Origin: Ensifer sp. MPMI2T
GTDB lineage: Bacteria; Pseudomonadota; Alphaproteobacteria; Rhizobiales; Rhizobiaceae
Direction of reading: 5' to 3'
DNA length: 64,000 nt
Assembly (NCBI RefSeq): GCF_004827385.1
Contig: NZ_SRXN01000012.1
Location: 1 to 64,000 of the forward strand
Below, one piece after another: positions 56,008 through 63,852 of the stretch (position 1 is its first letter; each line of letters opens with the position of its first letter). A program made the translations under genes and the position numbers. The notes beneath the pieces were generated by a model. That model did no database searches. It saw nothing but the letters and a program-made list of their open reading frames with translations, and was not told the DNA's origin.

Positions 56008-56122
56008 ACGCCACTGTCACGCTCTCGTCACGTTCGGCAACTAAGGATTAGCCATATCGCCATTGACCACGGATGTACTGGCAATGGCTGCAGGAAGGTC
56101 GGGTTTAGCCCGACCTTTTTTG
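56008..56122 (+). ncRNA. candidate small RNA ending in an intrinsic terminator
   Basis: A strong terminator (AAGGTCGGG with CCCGACCTT, TTTAG loop, T-run; 56095-56122) has no plus-strand gene upstream of it: the nearest upstream gene is divergent. The roughly 90 nt before it are non-coding. A short independent transcript is the simplest explanation. The 5' end is a guess. It could instead be an orphan terminator left by rearrangement. Confidence 0.3.
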
Positions 56123-56220
56123 CTGATTGGTGCCACTGGCAAAACCGGAGGAGAATCACGCCACAGGCGGGCCGGTTTGCCGCCGACCAACAGGCCGAGA
56201 TGCCGGCGGGAAAAGACTTT

Positions 56221-56355
56221 CTACGATGCCGATGCAATAGAGACCACAACGGTGTCTCTCGGCGCCCCAACCTCCGGTGCGATTGCGACCAATGTCACAA
56301 GCACGAGCAATGCCGCACCTATTCCCATAAACAACTCGGTCAGATCGGCGTCCAT
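56221..56355 (-). CDS. 44-residue single-pass membrane protein
   Basis: A short minus-strand frame with a good GGGGAG site 9 nt before its ATG. It encodes an acidic start (MDADLTELF), one hydrophobic helix (GIGAALLVLVTLVAIAP) and a polar end (GAPRDTVVVSIASAS). The composition and ribosome-binding site support a real small membrane protein. It is too short to assign to a family. Confidence 0.6.
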   Translation of the reverse strand: MDADLTELFMGIGAALLVLVTLVAIAPEVGAPRDTVVVSIASAS

Positions 56356-56438
56356 GGTCATCTCCCCGAATTTAGGCAGAAGATATATTGGCGGTTCAAT
56401 CGCCTGGGCTCAACTCTCAGATTTTATTGGTTGAGTGC

Positions 56439-56536
56439 TACAGCGCCGCGCGTCTTATCAGACGCGCAAAGGACGCTGTAGCACTTTGAATTGCTGCGTG
56501 TTTAAATCGGCTACGATTTTAAGGAAACATACATAG
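56439..56536 (+). repeat. interspersed double-hairpin repeat, copy 9
   Basis: The first hairpin is at consensus (GCGCGTCTTATCAGACGCGC). The second is shortened by loss of TTTTGTCC (GTGTTTAAATCGGCTACG) and ends ACATACATAG. Confidence 0.93.
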
Positions 56537-56684
56537 CACGCGGAACCGACAAGACGCGTCTCGCCAAGGCCGCCTCAGCACGCCTGGCGAACAAGCTTTG
56601 TCGCACCCTGCCTGGCCGCTCCGGTGGATTAACTACCGGTTGGCAACCTGCTATACATATTACAACCCACTGGAGAGGGTGGCC

Positions 56685-57173
56685 ATGTCGACTTTCCGGA
56701 ATGCAGTTATCTCCTTGCCTGGCAGAGAGCGCATAGCGAGAACGCCTTTTGGGGCCAAGGTTGTTATCCATGTCACCGCCGCCGAGACCTGCGGCGCATT
56801 CGGGATGTGGGAAACCTTCACGCCGCCGGGCCACGGCCCCGCTCCTCATACTCACACACGAGAGACCGAAGTGTTTCGCGTTCTCCGGGGATTCTATCGT
56901 TTCCAGTGCGGTGATGAGGAGTTCGACGCACCTCCAGGAACAGTGGTCGTTCTGCCACCGCATGTGCGACACAGTTGGCGAAACATAGGCGACGAACAGG
57001 GCCAGATGTTCGGCACCGTCACGCCAGGGGGCTTCGAACAATTGTTCATAGATATCGAAGCGTCTTGTGCCGACACTCCCGCGAAAATTGCAGTGATTGA
57101 AGCCCACTTTGGATTAATCAACGATATGACGCTGGCTCTCGGATTGGCAGGCTCGGAGGGCGCGGCACTATAA
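56685..57173 (+). CDS. cupin-domain protein
   Basis: 162 residues. Cupin motif 1 is PGHGPAPHTHTRETEVFRVL-type, with His-x-His and Glu ligands for a metal; motif 2 is PPGTVVVLPPHVRHSW. The middle GFYRFQCGDEEF fits the conserved G in between. It is cytoplasmic, with no signal peptide. Members bind small molecules or act as dioxygenases or isomerases; the role here is unknown. TGGAGAGGG precedes the ATG at 56685. Confidence 0.88.
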   Translation: MSTFRNAVISLPGRERIARTPFGAKVVIHVTAAETCGAFGMWETFTPPGHGPAPHTHTRETEVFRVLRGFYRFQCGDEEFDAPPGTVVVLPPHVRHSWRNIGDEQGQMFGTVTPGGFEQLFIDIEASCADTPAKIAVIEAHFGLINDMTLALGLAGSEGAAL

Positions 57174-57291
57174 CGGCCCGCCGGAGATCGACATCCTCTG
57201 CATCACAGAAACGCGCCTGTGACCAATTGCGGCCGCATCTGCATCTCTCGACGGGTAAAGCGGTGTTTCTCCCAGTAGGAGGATCTTAAGT

Positions 57292-58836
57292 ATGGGACCG
57301 TTGTTCACAAATGCCGGCCTGCCAGCCTATCACGAGGCGATGCTGTTCGTGCGAATGAAGCCCCAGCCGCATCACCGAAGCTTGGAAGCCGCCGTTGCTG
57401 CTTCCCGCCCTCCACTTACCGCGGGTCTAGAGGCTTTGACCTTCTGTGAGCGGGCTGGATTGGTAAAGCGTGTGACGCCCGTCTCTCGTTCGTCCCCTCA
57501 CTACTTCAGTCGCATGCTGGTGCGACCGGCAAGGGAACCGGACTCCAGACTGGGGCCGCAGACAATTCCTGTCAGCGAGGAAGAAGGGGCGTCTGCATCG
57601 GCGTTGAGTCTGAACGCTGCCCTGGATGGACGGACTCCAGGTGGAGCGACCAGTCTCATTGAGCTCGCAAGCGAGGCGGACCTCAGACAGCTTCAGCTTG
57701 CTCTCGCTGGCGATCCGAGCGTCGCATCTGTTTCCAGGGTCCCCTTTCGTTATCTTGCCGCGAGGTCGCCGCGCAGGTCGGCTGGTTCTGCGAAGAAGAA
57801 ACCGCCGGCAGCGCCTCGCGGCCGGATTGCCGCAGTACCTCCCCTAGCCCACATGATGTGGAATCTACGCAAGATCAGGTGGGACGAAGCGCGAAACCTG
57901 AACGGATACGACGATGCGGGCAGCGTTAAGGTGGCGGTCCTCGATACCGGCATAGACGCCGCCCATCCCGACCTGAGTGAGCAGGTGGCTCAGTACACTT
58001 ATGAGCATCCGGATCTTCCCGGCGCGAGCTCGTCTCAGGATCTCATCGGACATGGCACCCATGTAGCGGGTACGATTGCGGCAACCATCAACAACGATCT
58101 CGGCATCAATGGAATATCGCAGGCGAGAATCCACGCCTGGAAGATCTTCGATGACCGCCCCGACCTGCTGACGTATCCGGATGGAACGGCAGAGTATGCT
58201 TATTTCGTGGATCCGGTAATGTACCTGCGCGCGCTACTCGACTGCGCGGATGCGGGCATCGACGTCGTCAATCTCTCGATCGGTGGTGCGGGAGCGCCTG
58301 ACCCGACAGAGAGCGCAGCCTTCGAGGAGCTGCTGGCGAATGGAACGACCGTCGTTGCGGCCATGGGGAACGACAGACGTGAAGGTAGTCCGATCTCATA
58401 TCCCGCAGCCATCCCGGGCGTAATCGCCGTCGGTGCAACAAACCTGCAGGATCGCATCACCAACTTTTCCAACCGTGGCAATCACATAACGATCGCAGCT
58501 CCAGGTGAGGCAATCTGGTCGACGCTCCCGACCTATCCAGGGCAGATGGGTTGGAAGGCAGAAAGAGGATCGGACGGACGTTGGAGACAGGGAAAGCCCG
58601 ACATCCGTGAAACGGACTATGACGCATGGCCGGGCACCTCGATGGCAACGCCGCATGTTGCAGCGGCTGTAGCGCTCTACATCGCGAATGGTGGCGAACG
58701 AAACCCCGCTGCGGTTCGAAGCGCACTGGCTTCAAGCGCCGACAAGGTGCCCGCGATGGGTAACCAAGACTTCACGCCCGATTTCGGGTATGGTCGTCTT
58801 AACTTGGAGCAGCTCATCGCCGACATAAGCCAATGA
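57292..58836 (+). CDS. subtilisin-like serine protease (S8)
   Basis: 514 residues with no signal peptide visible. The catalytic triad is Asp218 (VAVLDTGIDAAHPDL), His254 (GHGTHVAGTIAA) and Ser450 (GTSMATPHVAAAVALY). The oxyanion region VVAAMGNDRREGSPISYPA is present. Residues 1-200 are an unusual N-terminal region; about 100-160 could be a prodomain, and a basic linker (SPRRSAGSAKKKP) follows. Its TGA overlaps the ATG of the next small gene (ATGA). An intracellular or otherwise exported protease whose partner is the adjacent propeptide-like protein is the likely reading. AGGAGG precedes the ATG. Confidence 0.93.
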   Translation: MGPLFTNAGLPAYHEAMLFVRMKPQPHHRSLEAAVAASRPPLTAGLEALTFCERAGLVKRVTPVSRSSPHYFSRMLVRPAREPDSRLGPQTIPVSEEEGASASALSLNAALDGRTPGGATSLIELASEADLRQLQLALAGDPSVASVSRVPFRYLAARSPRRSAGSAKKKPPAAPRGRIAAVPPLAHMMWNLRKIRWDEARNLNGYDDAGSVKVAVLDTGIDAAHPDLSEQVAQYTYEHPDLPGASSSQDLIGHGTHVAGTIAATINNDLGINGISQARIHAWKIFDDRPDLLTYPDGTAEYAYFVDPVMYLRALLDCADAGIDVVNLSIGGAGAPDPTESAAFEELLANGTTVVAAMGNDRREGSPISYPAAIPGVIAVGATNLQDRITNFSNRGNHITIAAPGEAIWSTLPTYPGQMGWKAERGSDGRWRQGKPDIRETDYDAWPGTSMATPHVAAAVALYIANGGERNPAAVRSALASSADKVPAMGNQDFTPDFGYGRLNLEQLIADISQ

Positions 58837-59084
58837 CGGACATCGTGTTCACCATACGGGCGGGCGTGAGCGTCGAACAGCGAGCTCGCGTGCTCAGCAA
58901 GATTCAAGCTATGCCGGACGTCGAGCTGGCGGGCCCAATCAAGCGCGATAGTAGCAGCGAGACCCTGCAACGGATTCACTTCGTTCGACTAAGAGAGCAC
59001 TCCGAGGTGACGAGCTGCCTGTCAGCGATACGAGAGCTGCCGGAGGTGGAAAGTGCAGATCTGCCGGCTCGAAGAGGTTTATAA
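58833..59084 (+). CDS. small propeptide/inhibitor-I9-like protein
   Basis: 83 residues. The predicted beta-alpha-beta-beta-alpha-beta order (DIVFTIRAGV, VEQRARVLSKIQAM, VELAGPI, IHFVRLRE, SEVTSCLSAIREL, VESADLPA) is that of subtilisin propeptides and I9 inhibitors. The ending LPEVESADLP resembles how prodomains end before the mature enzyme. It begins within the protease stop codon, so both are made together. Probably a separately encoded chaperone or inhibitor of the protease; inferred from pattern and position. Confidence 0.62.
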   Translation: MTDIVFTIRAGVSVEQRARVLSKIQAMPDVELAGPIKRDSSSETLQRIHFVRLREHSEVTSCLSAIRELPEVESADLPARRGL

Positions 59085-59160
59085 TCCGAGCGTAGCGCTG
59101 CCGCTCGATGCCAAGTGACAACGACTGAGGCCCATTTCGAAGACGCTTCCCGGGAATACC

Positions 59161-60042
59161 CTATCCCTGCTGCGTTGTTCCAGCTTTTCGTTCCCTCACC
59201 CTCGCCTTCCTCCTGGCCTCGCGCAGTTCCTCGATCGTTGGTTGCCACCAACCGCGTTCAAGCGCGTAGGTTCCGGGCGCGGTTTTCGAAGGCCAGGTTC
59301 GGACGAGTTCGTCTAGACTGGGCGCGCGCCATCTTCCCCAAATGTGTTGATCGGTGAGGTCGCGATAGACATCGGCAACGAGGTCTCGATCGACGACTTC
59401 CCCCGTGACCTCAGTGATGACAATGATCCCATAGCTGGTGGTCGAGACCGGCTTACCGATTGGCGGCAAATCGTCGGCGGGCAGCGGGATACGGCGACGC
59501 CGCCGCTCCGCAGATCGGCGTCTTGCCGCCCTCTCCTCCGCCGTTCCCTTGCGCGCCTCAGCGCGCTTGCGCCGTTCCTCAGGTTCGTTGCGCTTCGCCT
59601 CTTCCTCGATCACCTGCCAATGCCGCCGAAGGTCGTCGTAGGAGGCGAACGGCACTCGCCATGCTTTGACTTCCGGCTGCCATTGGGCAAACGGCACCTG
59701 ACGGAGTTCGTCGACGATCTTCGGTGAATACGGCGTGCGAATCCGGAAGCCGTTGTTGTCGACGTTCAGGTAGGGGCTGAGAATGGGTTCGAACGCGTAA
59801 GCATCACGGCCCTTCTGATCGGCGTAGGGATCTCTTTTCGACGTTTCTCTCGCGAGCCAGCGATCGATCCTGCGCCCTGCGGTGGATCCGGGAACAAACC
59901 AGGCCTTGCGCTCCTCGCTCCATCGAGCACGCGGAAACGTCTCGCGAAAGCGTTGGACGGTCATCCGATCAAATGGAAAGCTGACAGTCTCACCAACCAT
60001 GCCGTCGCTGTCCTCGTGATGGGTGTCTGCATCGTCCTCCAT
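59161..60042 (-). CDS. HARP-domain-like protein without helicase
   Basis: 293 residues. Two similar modules (about 20-65: VSFPFDRMTVQRFRETFPRA then WSEERKAWFVPG; about 100-145: YSPKIVDELRQVPFAQWQPE then VKAWRVPF) have the Arg/Trp-rich look of HARP domains, known from the annealing helicase SMARCAL1. A charged coil (about 150-190) and an unknown C-terminal part (about 200-293, DQHIWGRWRAPSLDEL) follow. There are no Walker motifs, so it is not an ATPase. It may bind DNA forks or junctions. The ATG at 60042 has GAAGG upstream. Confidence 0.7.
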   Translation of the reverse strand: MEDDADTHHEDSDGMVGETVSFPFDRMTVQRFRETFPRARWSEERKAWFVPGSTAGRRIDRWLARETSKRDPYADQKGRDAYAFEPILSPYLNVDNNGFRIRTPYSPKIVDELRQVPFAQWQPEVKAWRVPFASYDDLRRHWQVIEEEAKRNEPEERRKRAEARKGTAEERAARRRSAERRRRRIPLPADDLPPIGKPVSTTSYGIIVITEVTGEVVDRDLVADVYRDLTDQHIWGRWRAPSLDELVRTWPSKTAPGTYALERGWWQPTIEELREARRKARVRERKAGTTQQG

Positions 60043-60252
60043 GCTGCAGATGCCTTCAATTGTCCGGCCGTCCTATTCCGAACGCGCGGGCTAAGAAAAA
60101 GATGCCTAATTCAATAGGATGCTCCTGGCGCGGACATCTGGCCGCTTTGTCGTCGGCCTCGTGGAACCATAACACTAAATCGTCCGCCGGACGTTTCCAG
60201 CTCGCCTCTGATTGGGACAGGAGTTCGCGAACGCCGGCCGTGCTGGTGGCCC

Positions 60253-60314
60253 CACAGCGCCGTGCATCTTTCGAGACACGCAAGGTCGCTGTAACACTTT
60301 GAATCATGCACAGT
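60253..60314 (+). repeat. truncated interspersed repeat, copy 10
   Basis: The first hairpin (ACAGCGCCGTGCATC with GACACGCAAGG, CGCTGTAACACTTTGAAT) is present. The second hairpin has been reduced to ATCATGCACAGT. Confidence 0.8.
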
Positions 60315-60347
60315 GGCTGCGCGGGAAAACTGCTCTAGCTCGTATGC

Positions 60348-60884
60348 ATGATCGTATTCGTGGATTTTGAAGCATCGTCTCTCGCCAAGGCAAGCTTTCC
60401 GGTTGAAGTCGCGTGGGTGTTCGAGAATGGCGCGGCCCGCACCAGCCTAATCCGCCCAGCTTCCGGGTGGGACGACTGGTCCGCCGACGCCGAGTCGATA
60501 CATGGCATATCGAAAAGCCTGCTCGAGGCAGAGGGCGTGCCTGTTGAAATCATCGCTACCGAAATGATCGAGAGCCTGTCCGGCCACCAACTATATGCGA
60601 GCGCGCCGTCTTGGGACGGAAAGTGGCTAAGCGTGCTCCTGCGAGCTGCGGGCTTTCCGCGCCATGCTCTGAGGCTCAACCACTCCCATGATGCCTTCGC
60701 AGAGGCTGCTCGATCGATCCTTGGTCACGATATAGCGGAAGCTGTTGTTGCTGAGCTCGTATCAACGGTCGTCAAGGCCATGGAGCCCGCAGTCGCCCCC
60801 CACCGCGCCCTCCCAGACGCAAAGCTCGAACTCGAGCGGTGGCGACGCATCCAGAAAAAAGCCGCTTCATTGGCGTTGGAGTAG
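60348..60884 (+). CDS. DEDDh-type 3'-5' exonuclease-like protein
   Basis: 178 residues. Exo I is FVDFEASS (Asp6, Glu8). Exo II is represented by Asp90 (SWDGKWL). Exo III is HDAFAEA starting at His114, where the usual last Asp of HxxxxD is Glu119. Fold and length fit the RNase T/DnaQ superfamily. Substrate unknown. The start at 60348 has only a weak upstream site (GCTCGTATGC region). It lies next to the HARP-like gene, with opposite orientation. Confidence 0.78.
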   Translation: MIVFVDFEASSLAKASFPVEVAWVFENGAARTSLIRPASGWDDWSADAESIHGISKSLLEAEGVPVEIIATEMIESLSGHQLYASAPSWDGKWLSVLLRAAGFPRHALRLNHSHDAFAEAARSILGHDIAEAVVAELVSTVVKAMEPAVAPHRALPDAKLELERWRRIQKKAASLALE

Positions 60885-60887
60885 TCT

Positions 60888-60981
60888 GCAGCGAGGCGCG
60901 TCCAATCGGGCGCGCCGTAGCGCTTTGAATTATTGCATCGTTTTGTCCTTAGATCGATTCCGATCTAAGGAACCATGCAGT
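60888..60981 (+). repeat. interspersed double-hairpin repeat, copy 11 (diverged)
   Basis: GCAGCG, GGCGCGTCCAATCGGGCGCGCC, the linker GCGCTTTGAATTATTGC and the second hairpin CTTAGATCGATTCCGATCTAAGG. The first hairpin differs but is compensated, so pairing is conserved. Confidence 0.9.
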
Positions 60982-61060
60982 GGCGCCCACGGCTGTCCAA
61001 CGTGGACTGCGCCGCACCCCACATTGCTCAGCGATTTTCCTGTCAAATCAATAAGATAGA

Positions 61061-61137
<77 letters not shown>

Positions 61138-61173
61138 GTTGGGCGTTGCCCTCTTGCGGACTTGCCAGGAACG

Positions 61174-61479
61174 TTAATGGGTCCAGGGCTGCATCCGGTT
61201 GAAACGGAAATTGTCCGAATAGGATACATTCTTGCGCGTCGAATCCTTCGGCGCGATCACGCGGTAGTCGATGCCATTGCGTTCAGCGTAGGCGATTGCC
61301 TGTTCCGCGCTTTCGAAGGTGAGCCGCAGTTGTTGGCGCATGTCGCCAGAGCTTGTGTATCCCATGATCGGATCAATGGTACGCGGCTTTTCCTGATCGA
61401 ACTCCAACACCCACAGATGCGTCTTGGCCTTGCCGGATTGCATGGCCGTCTTTGCGGGACGATAGATCTTCGCGGACAT
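61174..61479 (-). CDS. NADH dehydrogenase accessory subunit, NDUFS4-like (ETC complex I)
   Basis: 101 residues. This is the small alphaproteobacterial complex I supernumerary subunit related to mitochondrial NDUFS4 (ETC_C1 family). AKIYRPAKTAMQSGKAKTH, LTFESAEQAIAYAERNGIDY and the C-terminal KNVSYSDNFRFNRMQPWTH match well; the last part is the family signature. The ATG at 61479 gives the family N-terminus. A marker of alphaproteobacteria; likely at the periphery of complex I. Confidence 0.93.
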   Translation of the reverse strand: MSAKIYRPAKTAMQSGKAKTHLWVLEFDQEKPRTIDPIMGYTSSGDMRQQLRLTFESAEQAIAYAERNGIDYRVIAPKDSTRKNVSYSDNFRFNRMQPWTH

Positions 61480-61509
61480 AGTTTCGAACGGCTCCCGTTT
61501 ATTCCATCG

Positions 61510-61606
61510 CAGCGCCGCGGCTTTCACACGCCAGCGATCGCTGAAACACGTCTACTTGCTGCATGATTCCCGAGTTTAGATCGACACCGATTAAGGAATT
61601 GTGCAG
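61510..61606 (+). repeat. strongly decayed interspersed repeat, copy 12
   Basis: CAGCGCCG opens it. The second half, TTGCTGCATGATTCCCGAGT, then TTAGATCGACACCGATTAAGG and TTGTGCAGCA, is still readable. Between 61607 and 61858 nothing further is recognised. Confidence 0.55.
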
Positions 61607-61858
61607 CAGCACAGCCGGCCTTGGCCCTGCCGTGCGTCTTCCCTTAGCGCAGATTGACGTAAAACGGAATGACCGATGATGGGAAAATGAAGCTTTTCCG
61701 ACAGCGTGCCGCGTCCCGTTGAAAATGCGCTGCCCCGTGCGGCGAATCGGTTGGCTACGAACAGCGAAAGCGGGCCACGAGGAAGCTCCTTGCACCCACA
61801 AGGCAAGATTCGCGTCGCTGAACAAGCGCTGAAATATCAATGATTTTCGCTAGTTAGA

Positions 61859-61935
<77 letters not shown>

Positions 61936-62024
61936 CACCAACGAGGCCCGGAGATACACGCTTCGCCTCGTGCCTGCAACATGAATTTTGCGCCCGGCGG
62001 AATGGCGCGGCAGACCCGGCGCGC

Positions 62025-62504
62025 TCAGTTTGCGGCCGGGATCAGGGAACCCTCGAGGCGGTCGCCCGGCTTTATGCCGAGTCGTTTCACTGTACCGGCG
62101 TTGAGCTCGAGCACAAACGCCACCGGCTCACCGGAATCGATGATCGTTTCGGACAACGGCACCGCATTTTCATGAATCGTGCGAACCGTTCCATCGCGCG
62201 CAACAAAGAGCATATCGAGCGGCAGGTAGGTGTTTTTCATCCACATCATCACCCGGCGCGTCTCGCCAAAATCGAACAGCATGCCATGATCCGGTGCCAT
62301 CTGGCGACGGTACATGAGCCCCTGTTCGCGCTGGCCCGGATCGACCGCGAGTTCGACCGTCAGATCATGGGCGCCCGCGCCTGTCAAAAGACGGAGCTTG
62401 TCGCGCCCAAAGGAAACGTCGGCGAACACCGCGGAAACGAATAGCGACAACAAAAAAAGCGCCGTGACGGCGCTTCTTGCAAATACGCGGAGAGACGAAA
62501 CCAT
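62025..62504 (-). CDS. DUF192 exported protein
   Basis: 159 residues. An N-terminal signal or anchor (about 5-28, FARSAVTALFLLSLFVSAVF) precedes a DUF192 beta barrel (QREQGLMYRRQMAPDHGMLF, MMWMKNTYLPLDMLFV, ELNAGTVKRLGIKPGDRL), which are the family signatures. Function unknown; probably periplasmic. Its ATG overlaps the stop of the cold-shock gene (ATGA), so translation is coupled, a pairing commonly seen in rhizobia. Confidence 0.92.
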   Translation of the reverse strand: MVSSLRVFARSAVTALFLLSLFVSAVFADVSFGRDKLRLLTGAGAHDLTVELAVDPGQREQGLMYRRQMAPDHGMLFDFGETRRVMMWMKNTYLPLDMLFVARDGTVRTIHENAVPLSETIIDSGEPVAFVLELNAGTVKRLGIKPGDRLEGSLIPAAN

Positions 62505-63082
62505 CAGTGCGACCGGTTGGTTGGCGTCGGGCCGTCGGGATGAATCTCCGCAGCCATAAGACCCTTTTCGCCGTCGCCGAAGCGAACCAGCACCACTTGC
62601 CCGGGCCGCAGTTCCGTGAGCCCGAAACGGCGCAGCGTTTCCATGTGCACGAAGATGTCTTCGGTCCCCTCGCCCCGTGTCAGAAAGCCAAAACCTTTGG
62701 TCCGGTTGAACCACTTGACGAGCACACGCTCCAAGCCGCTGGTCGGCGTGACCTGAACATGCGTTCTGACCGGCGGGAGCTGCGAAGGATGGACGGCGGT
62801 CGACTGGTCCATGGAAAGAATGCGGAAAGCCTGGTATCCGCGGTCCCGTTTCTGAACAAGGGCGACGACACGCGCGCCCTCGAGAACGGTCTGATAGCCG
62901 TCGCGCCGCAGGCAAGTAACGTGGAGCAATACGTCCTGCATTCCGTTGTCGGGCACAATGAAGCCGAAGCCCTTCGCAACGTCGAACCACTTGATAACGC
63001 CTGTAATTTCGATGAGGTCAAGGGCGTCATTGCCAAAGTCGTCATTGTGGATGACGTCTTTCGAAGATGTTCTATCCGCCAT
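62504..63082 (-). CDS. protein with two cold-shock domains
   Basis: 192 residues with two CSDs: about 28-90 (GVIKWFDVAKGFGFIVPD) and about 118-182 (VLVKWFNRTKGFGFLTRG; EDIFVHMETLRRFGL). Each keeps the RNP1-like KGFGFI/L; the RNP2-like segment is VLLHV in the first and IFVHM in the second. Such double-CSD proteins bind RNA or single-stranded DNA. A palindrome with TTAA arms lies 37 nt upstream. It is coupled to the DUF192 gene. Confidence 0.94.
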   Translation of the reverse strand: MADRTSSKDVIHNDDFGNDALDLIEITGVIKWFDVAKGFGFIVPDNGMQDVLLHVTCLRRDGYQTVLEGARVVALVQKRDRGYQAFRILSMDQSTAVHPSQLPPVRTHVQVTPTSGLERVLVKWFNRTKGFGFLTRGEGTEDIFVHMETLRRFGLTELRPGQVVLVRFGDGEKGLMAAEIHPDGPTPTNRSH

Positions 63083-63118
63083 TCTCCCAGCCCCTCGTTT
63101 ACGCGCAACTCTTGATAC

Positions 63119-63140
63119 GGTTAACTGATTCTTATTAACC
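63119..63140. promoter_or_regulatory. palindrome upstream of the cold-shock gene
   Basis: GGTTAA-N10-TTAACC, perfect 6-bp arms with 10-bp spacing (one helical turn and a half centre to centre), 37-58 nt before the start codon. TTAACC resembles half of a CtrA box (TTAA-N7-TTAA), but the spacing differs. Operator or promoter element is inferred. Confidence 0.45.
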
Positions 63141-63276
63141 AGAATAACATCGTCCCGCCGCGCATGCGCAAGTCCCTCGACATATTTTGGCCGGGGTCAT
63201 TTATGGGGACGCAGCCTTGCCTCTGGCTTGCTGCAGGCTAAGTATACGCCATATTCTCAGAAACAGGGACAACCCA

Positions 63277-63717
63277 ATGCGCTATCTGCACACGATGGTT
63301 CGTGTAAAGGACCTGGACAAGGCTCTTCACTTCTACTGCACGCTCTTCGGCCTCAAGGAAATCCGCCGGTACGAAAACGAAAAAGGCCGATTCACGCTGG
63401 TCTTTCTTGCCGCGCCTGGCGACCTCGACCAGGCCAAGGACGGAGGCTCCCCGTGCGTCGAACTCACCTATAACTGGGACACGGAGGACTACACCGGCGG
63501 CCGCAACTTCGGCCATCTCGCCTATGAAGTGGACGACATCTACGGCTTCTGCAAGCACCTGATGGACAATGGCGTGACCATCAATCGTCCTCCGCGCGAC
63601 GGGCACATGGCTTTTGTCCGCTCACCGGACGGAATTTCGATCGAGATCCTCCAGAAGGGCGAGCATCTGCCCGCGCAGGAGCCCTGGGCTTCGATGGCCA
63701 ATACGGGCAGCTGGTAA
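63277..63717 (+). CDS. gloA: lactoylglutathione lyase (glyoxalase I)
   Basis: 146 residues. It converts the methylglyoxal-glutathione adduct to lactoylglutathione. The VOC fold starts [20 protein letters not shown], with His5 as metal ligand; [25 protein letters not shown] and ISIEILQ supply the other ligands (Glu, His, Glu). Length agrees with GloA. The ATG at 63277 with CAGGGA is preferred to an upstream in-frame start. A terminator lies about 110 nt downstream. Confidence 0.96.
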   Translation: MRYLHTMVRVKDLDKALHFYCTLFGLKEIRRYENEKGRFTLVFLAAPGDLDQAKDGGSPCVELTYNWDTEDYTGGRNFGHLAYEVDDIYGFCKHLMDNGVTINRPPRDGHMAFVRSPDGISIEILQKGEHLPAQEPWASMANTGSW

Positions 63718-63826
63718 GCTCCGCGCAATTTGGGCTGACTAGCGTCAAACCGTGCCGTCGGCTCGGTCCGTCTGGCACGGCAGCCAAGGCGAAGCGCCAA
63801 AGATCAGAACATCGACGAATGATCTT

Positions 63827-63852
63827 GGGCCCGGACAGGATGCCGGGCCTTT
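63827..63852 (+). terminator. likely terminator after gloA
   Basis: GGCCCGG pairs with CCGGGCC around ACAGGATG, followed by TTTG. A second hairpin, CCGTGCC with GGCACGG (63750-63780), lies just upstream. Confidence 0.65.
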
